Origin: UMGS1370 sp046957575
GTDB lineage: Bacteria > Bacillota > Clostridia > Lachnospirales > Lachnospiraceae
Direction: 5' to 3'
Assembly (NCBI GenBank): GCA_046957575.1
Contig: JBKUOG010000003.1
Location: 1-64,000 of the forward strand
Length of the DNA: 64,000 bases
The number at the start of each line of letters is the position of its first letter. The stretch's first letter is position 1. The translations under genes and the position numbers were made by a program. The notes under the pieces were generated by a model. It ran no database searches. It had not been told where the DNA came from and worked only from the letters and a program-made list of their open reading frames with translations. Positions 33,851-42,835 of this stretch are shown piece after piece.

Positions 33851-35067
33851 AATCTCACCTCCCGGCGCACAACAGCGCCGCTTGCCGGAAATAATTCTCC
33901 AAATCCCTTATCCCGGACCGCCACTGCCATGGTGGATTCATCTAAAAATCCAATGCTTACCTGGATTCTGGTGGTCCATGCCGGGCGGTCTGGAAAGTCT
34001 TCTAAAGAAATGGAAATTTTCCGGCTTTTTTTCGGATCCATAGGCGTAATCAGAAATTCAATCCTTTTATCCCCGTCCATAAAAAAATCCATACTGGTCC
34101 GGCACTCATACCAGTTTTCTCCTGCTCCCGCAATTACCAGCTGATTTTTTTTCTCTTTATAAAGAATTTCCATAGAAACTGTATATTTCAGCCGCCCCTC
34201 ACAGATGCAGGCAAATGCCTGTTTTCCGATTCCCTGTCCATAATCAGCAGCGCGAAAAGCTGCTCCTTTAGCAAACAGCGCATTTTCCCCATATATCTTT
34301 CTTCTGTGGCTGATCATTTTCATAAACTCCGGCGCCCAGTCCTGCCGCTCAAAGCCCTTTCCTGACAGGATAATGGCAGAAAACAGTTTGTGATCCAAAA
34401 GCCGGCCGCCGCAGGAGCACAAAATCTTGTCAGCCAGCTTTGCCCCGGAAGAAGTCTCTAAAATATCCAGATCAAAGCTCTCCTCCAAAATCTCGCTTTC
34501 CGCCACTACCATCATCTTCTGAAGGCCCCGCTGTACTTTCAGCTCATAGTAAGAAAGGCAGTCTGCAGACAGATCAAACACTCCCACCTGACTGCGCCAG
34601 ACATCCTTTTTCTGATTTAAAATATAGTAAACAAAACTTTCCTCGCGGCTTACAATGTGGACTCTTTCTCTAGCAATTCCCAAATAGTCAGCACAGTACA
34701 AAAAACTGTCCATCATTTTCCGCTGGATTTTAGGCAGGGTTATCACCAGTTGAGCGATTTCTTCATCCCCAAATTCTGCCATAGGAAGCTTCAGCACCCT
34801 GTCCATATAAAATTCCAAAAGCTGCAGCGCCTCGTATTTTACTCCGTCAATAGTGGCAGTTCCCTGTCTGGATACCAGGTTTAACAGTTTGTCCACCATC
34901 ACTCCCTTTCCCACCAGATTACAGGCATAGGCTTCCTCGCCTACATACCACTCCTCTCCGTTTTTTACCCGGCAGATAATGGTGGGAAACGTCCATACCT
35001 TTTCCTTTTCATAACAGCTTAATTGGGTATAGGCATCGCACAAATCCAACCCGATTATTAATCCCAT
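33847..35067 (-). CDS. Hsp70/actin-like ATPase-fold protein, DUF5716 type
   Basis: A 406-residue protein that I associate with DUF5716. The Hsp70/actin nucleotide-binding layout is visible: phosphate-1 loop IIGLDLCDAY (4-13), phosphate-2 loop VGVFDLSADCLSYY (161-174), adenosine loop AIILSGKGFERQDW (231-244) and ALFAKGAAFRAADY (263-276). The phosphate loops have lost some usual Gly/Thr residues, so ATP hydrolysis may be weak or absent. There is no DnaK substrate-binding domain or lid; the last 120 residues form a beta-rich tail. It sits between a TPR-like protein and the DUF5717 solenoid. Confidence 0.75.
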   Translation of the reverse strand: MGLIIGLDLCDAYTQLSCYEKEKVWTFPTIICRVKNGEEWYVGEEAYACNLVGKGVMVDKLLNLVSRQGTATIDGVKYEALQLLEFYMDRVLKLPMAEFGDEEIAQLVITLPKIQRKMMDSFLYCADYLGIARERVHIVSREESFVYYILNQKKDVWRSQVGVFDLSADCLSYYELKVQRGLQKMMVVAESEILEESFDLDILETSSGAKLADKILCSCGGRLLDHKLFSAIILSGKGFERQDWAPEFMKMISHRRKIYGENALFAKGAAFRAADYGQGIGKQAFACICEGRLKYTVSMEILYKEKKNQLVIAGAGENWYECRTSMDFFMDGDKRIEFLITPMDPKKSRKISISLEDFPDRPAWTTRIQVSIGFLDESTMAVAVRDKGFGELFPASGAVVRREVRL

Positions 35068-35091
35068 AGTTCTCCTCTATCTTCACCTGAT

Positions 35092-38000
35092 TTACGGCAG
35101 GGAAAATAGTTCGTCCACTGTCGCATTTTTAATCAGATATTCCTGCATTTTTTTCTTTAACCTGGTTTCCTCCCCATTTGCAAGACACATTCCCATGTCG
35201 TTTAAGCAGGCAAACCGGCTGTCTGCTGCCTGTTGTTCGTTTGCCTGTTCTTCTTTTTTTTCTCCTTCAATCCTCTGGCACTGCCGTTTGCCATGGGCCG
35301 TCAGTACCGAAGCGCCGTTTTTATATTCATAAACCCTGTATTCCAGCGTCTCCCCGTCAAACAGGACTTTTCCCATAACAAAAATCCCCTGGTAAACGCG
35401 GCGCATTTCTTCACTGTGAAACTCTTCCTCATCTGGAAGCACGCGGACCTTCAGCACGACTCTGGACGTCCGGTCCCCTTTATACTGGATCATAACCTTA
35501 TCCTGAATTTCTCCGGGCAGGCGGATAAAATTTCCCAGTTTCTGAAAATACGGAAACACCATTCCCGCATCCAAAAGAAAATCCACTACCTGCTGGCACA
35601 ATATTATTTGTTCCTTGCTTAAAGCTTTTTGATCCGCATAATACCTGCTTAGAGACAGCAGATAAATGGTGGGAATCCGCTCCCTGTCCGGCGTATTTTT
35701 TACCAGACCTTCCAGATAGTCAAAAATCCTTCCCTCCGGTTCTGTCTCATTGTAAAAATAATCCGTACACTTTACTGCAAAATATGCTTTTACAATGCTG
35801 TCTGCCATTTTCTTTTTAGACGCATACAGATCAAAGACTGCGTCCATCTGCTCCTGCTTTCCGGAAAACAACATCTGAGCCAGAAGGCGTTCTTCCATAT
35901 CATACGTATCTACCCGATATTCCATGCCCTGCATCAAAATCTGGTACATCTTTCCGGAAAGCCCGTTGTAATACTGGCACAGATAATCCAAAATCACCGA
36001 ATCTGCATTTTCTTCATCAAACACTTCCAGAGCCAGCCAGGAGAGAAATTCCTCTTCGTCAAAAAGCTTCTGAAGAATCATTTTGCTGCACAGCTTTAAT
36101 TTTTGCCCTGGTCCTATCTCTGTAATTCCGTATTTTTTCATCATATCATAGGCTTCTATGAGATAATTCTGGCGGATAAAAGTTTCGCAGATTCCGGTCC
36201 GCTCATTTCGGCTGATGGAGTCTTTGTCTAACATCAGAAGATAGCTTAAGTCCGTACTTCCTCTTTCTTCTCCTGCCGCCTTTTTCTGGTAGTAGGCAAT
36301 GGCTTGGGACATCAGCTGTTTTTCATAAATAGGATTCAGATCCAGTTTGTTTGAAACCCTCTCCAAAAGAGCGGCCTCTTCATCTGTCCTGGCCCCTTCT
36401 TCTCCTATACGCCTGCAGGCCCTAAGGCACAGCATAGGATGTTCCGGGTACACTTCAAAGCACCGTTCTTCCAAATCCGGCTTTTCCATCACCAACGTCT
36501 TAATGTAGTGGATATTGGTATACCTGTTTCCGTATCCGTCCTGAAATAAAATCACACATTTTTCCAAAAACAGCGGCACATATGCAATTCCATCCCGCAA
36601 AAGGTAAATATCTTCATCCAAAGTCTCTTCATATCGGACAATCACGTACAGCATTTCCGGATTGCGGCAGGAAATCCGGTAAGATCGCAAAATGGAAGGC
36701 AAAATTTTTGCCACTGGCACGTCAATGATATCTTTATAGATCATTTTGTCATAAAGAACCGCCAGATTGCTGTCAATATTGGCAGCAAACAACTGCTCCA
36801 TGGCAAACTGCTCCATCTCCCTTTCATATGCTTTATACAATTCTGAAGAAGGATTTAAATAGGTTAAAATATTCCGATACAAAACGGCTTTGGTTTTCGC
36901 ATCCAACTCTTGGGAATAGGAAAAATAAAGGAGCACTTCTCTTGGCAGAATATGGTGAAAGTCCTTTGGAAGAGAATATAAATAATACTCATACAGTCTG
37001 GTAAGATTAATGTGCTCATTCAGTGCCCTCTCATACCATACAAAATCTTTTGGACCGCGGCGCTCTCCCTTAATCCTCATACAGCAGATGGCTTCCAGCA
37101 ATTTCTGTCCGGGATACTGCTCATACAATTTTACCAAAATCCGGCTGTACAGCGGATTGTAGTACCGGGCAGCCTCTGCTGCACTGGCTGCTTTCTCTGC
37201 AAGTTCTTCCCCTATCAGTCCGTGGTTCACTCCAAAAGACAAAACCTGAAGTTCAAACCGGGACATCCCCTTAAGCAGGTCCGTGTGTTTTGATAAAATC
37301 TCACATGCCTTTTGATATAAAAACGGACTGCGCATTCCGTTGGAATAAAGTTCTGCCATTTCTGCCAGCAGCATTGCCGGGTTTTCCTCCATCTCCGGCT
37401 CCAGTTTTAACCGCAGAAAAAACAAATAGGGATAGCTGTGGCTTTCTGACAGGTATTTGCAGACCAGATGCGTCAGCGACTCTTTCTGACTCTGATTGGG
37501 GTGCAGCAGCAAAGACAGATACTGAAACAGACAGTACAGTTCCACTTCATCCCGGCGGTTTAAAAGCACCTGATCCCTCACCTCATCTAAAAACATAACC
37601 GCCTGTTCTTTTTCTCCTGAAAGAATACAGGATTCTGCTAATAAAAGAACCGTTTGAGAATCCTGAGGTTTCAGACTTTTTAACGCCTCCAGTTCTTCCT
37701 TCATCTCTTCCAGGATTTTCTGATTGGTCTGTTCTTCCCTTTCATAATTCAGGCGCAGCAAGAGGTATCTGCTGTATCCTTTTCTCCATTCCAGTTCTTC
37801 TGGCTTTTCCTCATCCGGATTTCCCAGACCTTCTACCTGAATCTTTACCAGCACCTCATCCCGAATGGTGGTCAGACGAATACAGCCCTGATTTTTCCCT
37901 CTGTGAAGCTGTCTGGGGTGAATGCGGTATCCTACCTGGCAAATATTTCCGTCAAAATCCTCCTCCCCAATCTGGCTGCGGACCAGTTCTAAAAAACCGC

Positions 38001-38691
38001 CTTCGGCCTCCAGCTTCATGTTTACATATCCCCATGTGTTTTTTCGGATCTCAATGGTGTCTACCACTGATGTCACTGGCGTCCGGTAATATCGGTTCTG
38101 ATCGCTCACCTCAATGGTCACTGGCTCTTTTGCATGAATGGCAACCAGAAATTCCTCCAGTAAATTTTCCCTGTTGGTATGGCCCTTTAACCCATTGTAA
38201 ATAGCCCGTACATTCAGATCCTGCATAAACGGCGCCTCTGTAAACTCCTGATATTCAAATAGTCTTAGTGCAGTTTCCCTGTCTTTTTTAGCCAGATTTG
38301 AAAAATCCTTGGCTGTCTTTAAATTTCCAAGAACCTGGCCGGATGTTTTCGACTCAATCTGAAACACAAAAGGGATTTCCTTCTCCCCGCCGTTTGTTAC
38401 AAGGAAAAAGCTGCCAAGGATTTGATCTCCATCTTCTAAATAAGTTGTATCTATCTCATATAATATCCGGCTGCGGAGGCCTCCAAAGGCTTCTGTCAAA
38501 ACCTTTACCCGGTAATGGCTGGAATAGACGAGACCCTTCATGTTAAGTCCATTCCCGCTTACCAGACTGATTTCTCCCCGACTCACTTCCTGAGGCAAAA
38601 TCCGCCCCTCCAGTTTTTCCGGAACAATCTGAATGTCCGGATTCTGGAAATCGACAATTCCTTTTGCCAGCCGGTTGATTTTTTCTCTCAT
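35092..38691 (-). CDS. Giant helical solenoid protein, DUF5717 type
   Basis: A 1199-residue cytoplasmic protein, no signal peptide or membrane helix, that I associate with DUF5717. Residues 1-290 are beta-rich and may be Ig-like; about 310-1030 are helical repeats resembling TPRs (SLKPQDSQTVLLLAESCILSG at ~353 is typical); the C-terminal 170 residues are beta-rich with VVLKVRVLPDEEEFHSEE. Such a solenoid usually acts as a scaffold. It is the first gene of an operon of six co-directional genes. Confidence 0.75.
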   Translation of the reverse strand: MREKINRLAKGIVDFQNPDIQIVPEKLEGRILPQEVSRGEISLVSGNGLNMKGLVYSSHYRVKVLTEAFGGLRSRILYEIDTTYLEDGDQILGSFFLVTNGGEKEIPFVFQIESKTSGQVLGNLKTAKDFSNLAKKDRETALRLFEYQEFTEAPFMQDLNVRAIYNGLKGHTNRENLLEEFLVAIHAKEPVTIEVSDQNRYYRTPVTSVVDTIEIRKNTWGYVNMKLEAEGGFLELVRSQIGEEDFDGNICQVGYRIHPRQLHRGKNQGCIRLTTIRDEVLVKIQVEGLGNPDEEKPEELEWRKGYSRYLLLRLNYEREEQTNQKILEEMKEELEALKSLKPQDSQTVLLLAESCILSGEKEQAVMFLDEVRDQVLLNRRDEVELYCLFQYLSLLLHPNQSQKESLTHLVCKYLSESHSYPYLFFLRLKLEPEMEENPAMLLAEMAELYSNGMRSPFLYQKACEILSKHTDLLKGMSRFELQVLSFGVNHGLIGEELAEKAASAAEAARYYNPLYSRILVKLYEQYPGQKLLEAICCMRIKGERRGPKDFVWYERALNEHINLTRLYEYYLYSLPKDFHHILPREVLLYFSYSQELDAKTKAVLYRNILTYLNPSSELYKAYEREMEQFAMEQLFAANIDSNLAVLYDKMIYKDIIDVPVAKILPSILRSYRISCRNPEMLYVIVRYEETLDEDIYLLRDGIAYVPLFLEKCVILFQDGYGNRYTNIHYIKTLVMEKPDLEERCFEVYPEHPMLCLRACRRIGEEGARTDEEAALLERVSNKLDLNPIYEKQLMSQAIAYYQKKAAGEERGSTDLSYLLMLDKDSISRNERTGICETFIRQNYLIEAYDMMKKYGITEIGPGQKLKLCSKMILQKLFDEEEFLSWLALEVFDEENADSVILDYLCQYYNGLSGKMYQILMQGMEYRVDTYDMEERLLAQMLFSGKQEQMDAVFDLYASKKKMADSIVKAYFAVKCTDYFYNETEPEGRIFDYLEGLVKNTPDRERIPTIYLLSLSRYYADQKALSKEQIILCQQVVDFLLDAGMVFPYFQKLGNFIRLPGEIQDKVMIQYKGDRTSRVVLKVRVLPDEEEFHSEEMRRVYQGIFVMGKVLFDGETLEYRVYEYKNGASVLTAHGKRQCQRIEGEKKEEQANEQQAADSRFACLNDMGMCLANGEETRLKKKMQEYLIKNATVDELFSLP

Positions 38692-38710
38692 TCTACCACC
38701 TCTAACCCGT

Positions 38711-38739
38711 ATTCTAACACATTTCGACAGGATTGGAAA
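38711..38739 (-). promoter_or_regulatory. Possible promoter of the DUF5717 operon
   Basis: Minus strand TTTCCA, 17 bases, TAGAAT preceded by TG (extended -10), directly after a terminator. The predicted leader is only about 13 bases, so the call is tentative. Confidence 0.4.
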
Positions 38740-38743
38740 GTAA

Positions 38744-38772
38744 AAAGCATAATCCCGACCGGATTATGCTTT
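38744..38772 (-). terminator. Terminator upstream of the DUF5717 operon
   Basis: 12-bp perfect stem AAAGCATAATCC / GGATTATGCTTT with a five-base loop and trailing T residues on the minus strand. It begins within the last codons of the 84-residue protein gene, so it marks the end of that transcript. Confidence 0.85.
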
Positions 38773-39018
38773 GTTTGTAATTGTCTCATGTAGATTCTGT
38801 CCATTCTGCACTGTGCCTGCTGGTTCCTGGATAATCCATTCTGCCTGTACCCGCTCTTTCAGAACCGAAACCGGCTGCTGTTTTACCTCTCCTTGCGCCG
38901 CCTGCCTTATCCGAAGATGAAAGTAAGTGCGAAAGACCTTAACAGCCAGCACTGCCACAAAAAACGGAAGCACTATACACAAATAAATTTTCTGTTTCAA
39001 CGATTTTTGTCTTTTCAT
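38764..39018 (-). CDS. Small membrane-anchored protein of unknown function
   Basis: An 84-residue protein with a basic N-terminus (MKRQKSLKQK), one membrane helix (about 11-30) and a polar tail predicted to lie outside the cell. GGGAGAG precedes the ATG. It follows the DUF4364 gene by 16 bases and ends in a terminator. I do not recognise the family. Confidence 0.65.
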   Translation of the reverse strand: MKRQKSLKQKIYLCIVLPFFVAVLAVKVFRTYFHLRIRQAAQGEVKQQPVSVLKERVQAEWIIQEPAGTVQNGQNLHETITNKA

Positions 39019-39034
39019 GTCTCTCCCTGCCTGT

Positions 39035-39556
39035 TTAACTGCTCATCAGCGATTTCATGGCAAATGCATAGATTTCCTGACTCTTTGCCCTCCACTGGCT
39101 GCACATGGATTCTGCCTGTTCTTTGTCCGGCACTGACAGATTCAGTTCTATCAGCACACTCTTTCCTTCCCGCACTTCACAGTGGACCACATAGTCCTGA
39201 CTGGTGGATTTGTAATAATCCGAAACCACTCCCACTTCATCCCTGAGACGGAATTTATTTTCCTTTAAATACTGGTCAATGTCTTCTATAATTGCCGGCG
39301 AAATCTTTTTTCCAAAAAATTCCAGAGTATCCTCGCCTTCCTGGGTGATTTCATAACGGCTGCTGTTGTGCAGCGTCTCCTTACGCACCAGACCGGCTTC
39401 CAACAGTTCGTTTAACGCCTGCTGCAGGGTAAAATATGTGGTATACTCCCGCTCCAGAAAAAAATTAGAAAGCTGTGCATTGGTCAGCGGAAAATTCACC
39501 TGTTTTAACATATATAGATTCATCAATTTGTATAAAGTCATTGGTTCAGACAGCAT
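39035..39556 (-). CDS. DUF4364 winged-helix-like protein
   Basis: A 173-residue protein matching DUF4364 of Clostridia. The N-terminal part (about 8-75; LPTNAQLSNFFLE-like FPLTNAQLSNFFLEREYTT, then YEITQEGEDTL) looks like a winged helix of the PadR/MarR kind; the rest is a beta-rich domain. A DNA-binding role is likely but no target is known. AAGGAG precedes the start. Confidence 0.85.
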   Translation of the reverse strand: MLSEPMTLYKLMNLYMLKQVNFPLTNAQLSNFFLEREYTTYFTLQQALNELLEAGLVRKETLHNSSRYEITQEGEDTLEFFGKKISPAIIEDIDQYLKENKFRLRDEVGVVSDYYKSTSQDYVVHCEVREGKSVLIELNLSVPDKEQAESMCSQWRAKSQEIYAFAMKSLMSS

Positions 39557-39632
39557 CTTTCTTCTCCTTGCGCACCTTCGCTAAGTGTTCTTATTATACC
39601 TATTTTTGTCAGTGAAAGCAAGGGGCCATGAC

Positions 39633-42600
39633 CTATTCCAGGGCAAAAAGCTTTTTCAGTTCCTTCTTGCTTAATCCGGAAAGACTGGCAGATTTTCCTT
39701 CCATAATCTCGTCTGCCAGCTTCTTTTTCGACTCCTGCAAAGTTAAAATGTTTTCTTCTATGGTATTTTTCGTAATCAGGCGGTACACTGTGACCTGCTT
39801 TTCCTGTCCTATCCTGTGAGCCCGGTCTGTGGCCTGGTTCTGAGCCGCAATATTCCACCATGGATCATAGTGGATTACTGTATCTGCCGCTGTCAGATTG
39901 AGTCCGGTTCCCCCTGCCCGCAGAGAAATCAAAAATACAGGCGTGTCGTCTTTCTGAAACGAATCCACCATGTGAAGCCGATCTTTTTTGGATGTCTCCC
40001 CTGTCAGAAGATAGTATCCGATTCCATCTGTCTTTAGCCGCGCCTCGATCAGTTTGAGCATGGATGTAAACTGAGAAAACAAAAGAATCTTATGTCCTCC
40101 GAAAGCCCCGCTCTCCACCAACTCCATACAAGTCTCCAGTTTTGCACTGTTTCCTTTATAATTTTCGTAATAAAGTCTGGGATCGCAGCAAATCTGCCGC
40201 AGCCTGGTAAGCTGGGCCAGAATCTGAAGTTTTCCGGAAACATCTTCCTCACCGCCTTCTTCCAGCATGTTTTTTAATATCTGGGCATTGGCAGCATACA
40301 GGTTCCTTTGTTCCCCTTCCATCTGAGAATAGATGCAGGTCTCCAGCTTGTCCGGAAGATCTTTTAACACATCCTTTTTCACCCTTCTAAGAATAAAAGG
40401 GGAAGTCAGCCGTTTTAAACTGGTCATAACCTCTTCGTTTTTTTCCTTTATCAGAGGAATCTCAAAATCTTTTTTAAATCTCTGATAACTGAATAAAAAT
40501 CCCGGCATTAGATAATCAAAAATACTCCACAATTCTCCCAGACGGTTTTCAATGGGAGTTCCGGTCAGGGCAAACCTGGTAACAGACTGAATCTTTTTTA
40601 CGGCCCTGGCATTTTTCGTCCCCGCATTTTTGATAAACTGGGCTTCATCAATAATCTGATATCGGAATGTAAGGGGTTCGTAAAGTTCAATATCCCGCCG
40701 CAGTAAATCATAGGACGTGATCAGGATTCGGTTTTTCCCGGTATCCGCATCTCTTTTTGTCTCGTCCAGGATTTGCTCTCTCTCCTTTGCTGTGCCTGCA
40801 ACGGATGCAATCGGAAGATGGGGAGCGAATTTCCGAAACTCGTGTTCCCAATTGTACACCAAAGACGCCGGTGAGACAATTAAAGACAGCAGTCCTTTTC
40901 CATCCTGCTCTTCTTTCTTGTATCCGTCTGCCAAAAGAGCAATGACCTGAACCGTTTTTCCCAGTCCCATATCATCTGCCAGGATCCCGCCGAACCGTCC
41001 TGCATCCAGAGTTTTCAGCCATCTGAACCCATATTGCTGATACCCTCTTAATACAGACGCCATCTGGCCTGGAATCTGGTACTCTGCATCTTCCACAGAC
41101 TTCATTCCCCGGATTACTGCCCGAAAAGCCTGATCTCTATAAAAGGGAACTCCCGGTTCCTCCTTAAATAGCTGGTCTAAATACAGCGCCCGGTAATGGG
41201 GCAGTCTGATTTCGCCTGCTGCAATGTCTGTCTTTGTAAGAGCCAGGTCTTTTGCCATTTTCGCCACTGCTAAAATCCCATTGCTTTCCAGCTGCAAAAA
41301 CTCACCGTTTTTCAATCGGTAATATTTCTTTTTCTGCTGGTATGCGGTAAGGATTCTTGACAGTTCTGCCCCGCTCATGCCGTCTGCGTCCACCTTTACA
41401 TCCAGCCACCCCTTTACTGCCTGAACGCCAACCTGGATTCCCTCTGCCCGTTTGATTTTCCAGCGTCCTACTTCCTCAGACAGATAAACTTCGCCCAGAT
41501 GCCGGAATTCTTCAATCCCCTCCAGCAAAAGCCGGTATAAAGCGTCCTCATCATCCCGTATAACCAGCTTTTTCCCCTCCGGTTCTTTATACTGAAAATA
41601 CTTTGTAATGGTCTGGCTGATTCGGAATTCACCCGGCACGTCCCTGCAGATATGGCGGGGAACCATTTCATCTTCTATGGGGTGAAAGGAATAATCTCCA
41701 TAAGAAAGCACTGGCTCCATGGAGAGTTCATCCTGCCCTGTGCTTTCAAACCGGAAACTGGCCCGAAGCGGCTCTGTCTCATAAGCCTTCCAGTCAATCT
41801 CTTCTCCCTCGATCAGGCTGTATTCCTCGATTTTTTTCAGCACTCTCTGGTAAAACAGGGGCACATCCCGGTTATTTACTGAAACCGTTCTGTCTGGCCT
41901 TTCTGCCATTTGCTCAATAAACACGCCCATGGCGCGGCTGCAGGCTTCATCGCATCTGCAAAGCTTTCCCTGACTCCCAAAGTAGAGATGCCTCTCTCCC
42001 ATAAAACTAAATTCATAGTCTGCAAGTCTGACTTTTACCCCCTCTTGTCCCTGTTTCTTAATCACAATCCCAAAATCCGGATTCAGACGGCTTATAAAAA
42101 AAGATTGTTCTTGCCCTCCGGTCCGGATGCGGATCTTCTTGTCCACATACATGGAAAAAAACCGATCTCTGTTTTCCCGGTTTAAGGCCAGTTCCCGAAG
42201 CTTGGGACGCACCTCAAACGAAGTCTTGCCGAACCGGCTGAAATATTCGTGGTAGGTATTGACCAGTTCTGCGGCGAATCCGGCCAGCGGGCGGCTTTCT
42301 TCATTAAATGCGTCAAGGTTGTGATAAAAGGTCAAATTTTTCCCATAGCTTACCTGGGCTCCTGTCTCAATTGCCTGGACAAATGCACTCAAATCCCGGA
42401 TCGTATACAGCCGCTCTCTCCCTATTTGGAGTTCCAGCCGAATTTCCTTCCCCTTTTGCTCCACCAAAAGCACAGGCTCCAGACGGACTAATCCGGTTTC
42501 ATTTTCCTGCATGATTTGAGCCACTTCCCAGTTGGTGTATTCCCGAATCATAGCCCTGACTTCCTGATCCGTATAAACCGGCCGGAATGTCTGTCTGCTG

Positions 42601-42812
42601 TTCTCATTCTGGTACTTCTCATACAGGGCTTTCGCGTGGACACATGGACCTTTATAAGAAATTCCCTCTGCGCAGGAACAGGAGCAGTCCCGAAGTTTGC
42701 TGCTCCTGATGTATAAACTTACCTGATAGGTTTTATCCCCATCCTGGCACGCGGCTTTCACCCCTACTTCACCTTTCCAAAAGGTGCTGATTTTCATTTC
42801 TGAAATATTCAC
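39633..42812 (-). CDS. SWIM zinc-finger SNF2-family helicase
   Basis: A 1059-residue SNF2/RapA-type ATPase. A SWIM zinc finger near the N-terminus has C45-x-C47 and C57-x-H59; residues about 100-560 form the bacterial SNF2-associated region; the helicase core has GILADDMGLGKTVQ (~605), IIDEAQ box, TGTPIENRLGELWSIF and, in the C-terminal lobe, SLRAGGTGLNLTAAD and RAHRIGQ. Such proteins remodel nucleic acid-protein complexes. Start is GTG at 42812, with an alternative ATG five codons later. Confidence 0.93.
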   Translation of the reverse strand: MNISEMKISTFWKGEVGVKAACQDGDKTYQVSLYIRSSKLRDCSCSCAEGISYKGPCVHAKALYEKYQNENSRQTFRPVYTDQEVRAMIREYTNWEVAQIMQENETGLVRLEPVLLVEQKGKEIRLELQIGRERLYTIRDLSAFVQAIETGAQVSYGKNLTFYHNLDAFNEESRPLAGFAAELVNTYHEYFSRFGKTSFEVRPKLRELALNRENRDRFFSMYVDKKIRIRTGGQEQSFFISRLNPDFGIVIKKQGQEGVKVRLADYEFSFMGERHLYFGSQGKLCRCDEACSRAMGVFIEQMAERPDRTVSVNNRDVPLFYQRVLKKIEEYSLIEGEEIDWKAYETEPLRASFRFESTGQDELSMEPVLSYGDYSFHPIEDEMVPRHICRDVPGEFRISQTITKYFQYKEPEGKKLVIRDDEDALYRLLLEGIEEFRHLGEVYLSEEVGRWKIKRAEGIQVGVQAVKGWLDVKVDADGMSGAELSRILTAYQQKKKYYRLKNGEFLQLESNGILAVAKMAKDLALTKTDIAAGEIRLPHYRALYLDQLFKEEPGVPFYRDQAFRAVIRGMKSVEDAEYQIPGQMASVLRGYQQYGFRWLKTLDAGRFGGILADDMGLGKTVQVIALLADGYKKEEQDGKGLLSLIVSPASLVYNWEHEFRKFAPHLPIASVAGTAKEREQILDETKRDADTGKNRILITSYDLLRRDIELYEPLTFRYQIIDEAQFIKNAGTKNARAVKKIQSVTRFALTGTPIENRLGELWSIFDYLMPGFLFSYQRFKKDFEIPLIKEKNEEVMTSLKRLTSPFILRRVKKDVLKDLPDKLETCIYSQMEGEQRNLYAANAQILKNMLEEGGEEDVSGKLQILAQLTRLRQICCDPRLYYENYKGNSAKLETCMELVESGAFGGHKILLFSQFTSMLKLIEARLKTDGIGYYLLTGETSKKDRLHMVDSFQKDDTPVFLISLRAGGTGLNLTAADTVIHYDPWWNIAAQNQATDRAHRIGQEKQVTVYRLITKNTIEENILTLQESKKKLADEIMEGKSASLSGLSKKELKKLFALE

Positions 42813-42835
42813 CCTACACTCCCCGCAATCTGGCT

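Noticed and set aside
35178..38793. Several plus-strand open frames opposite the DUF5717 gene
   Set aside because: No ribosome binding sites and no recognisable protein character; the 1199-residue minus-strand frame is intact.
39538..39861. Minus-strand frame overlapping the SNF2 gene end
   Set aside because: Out-of-frame shadow of the helicase C-terminus.
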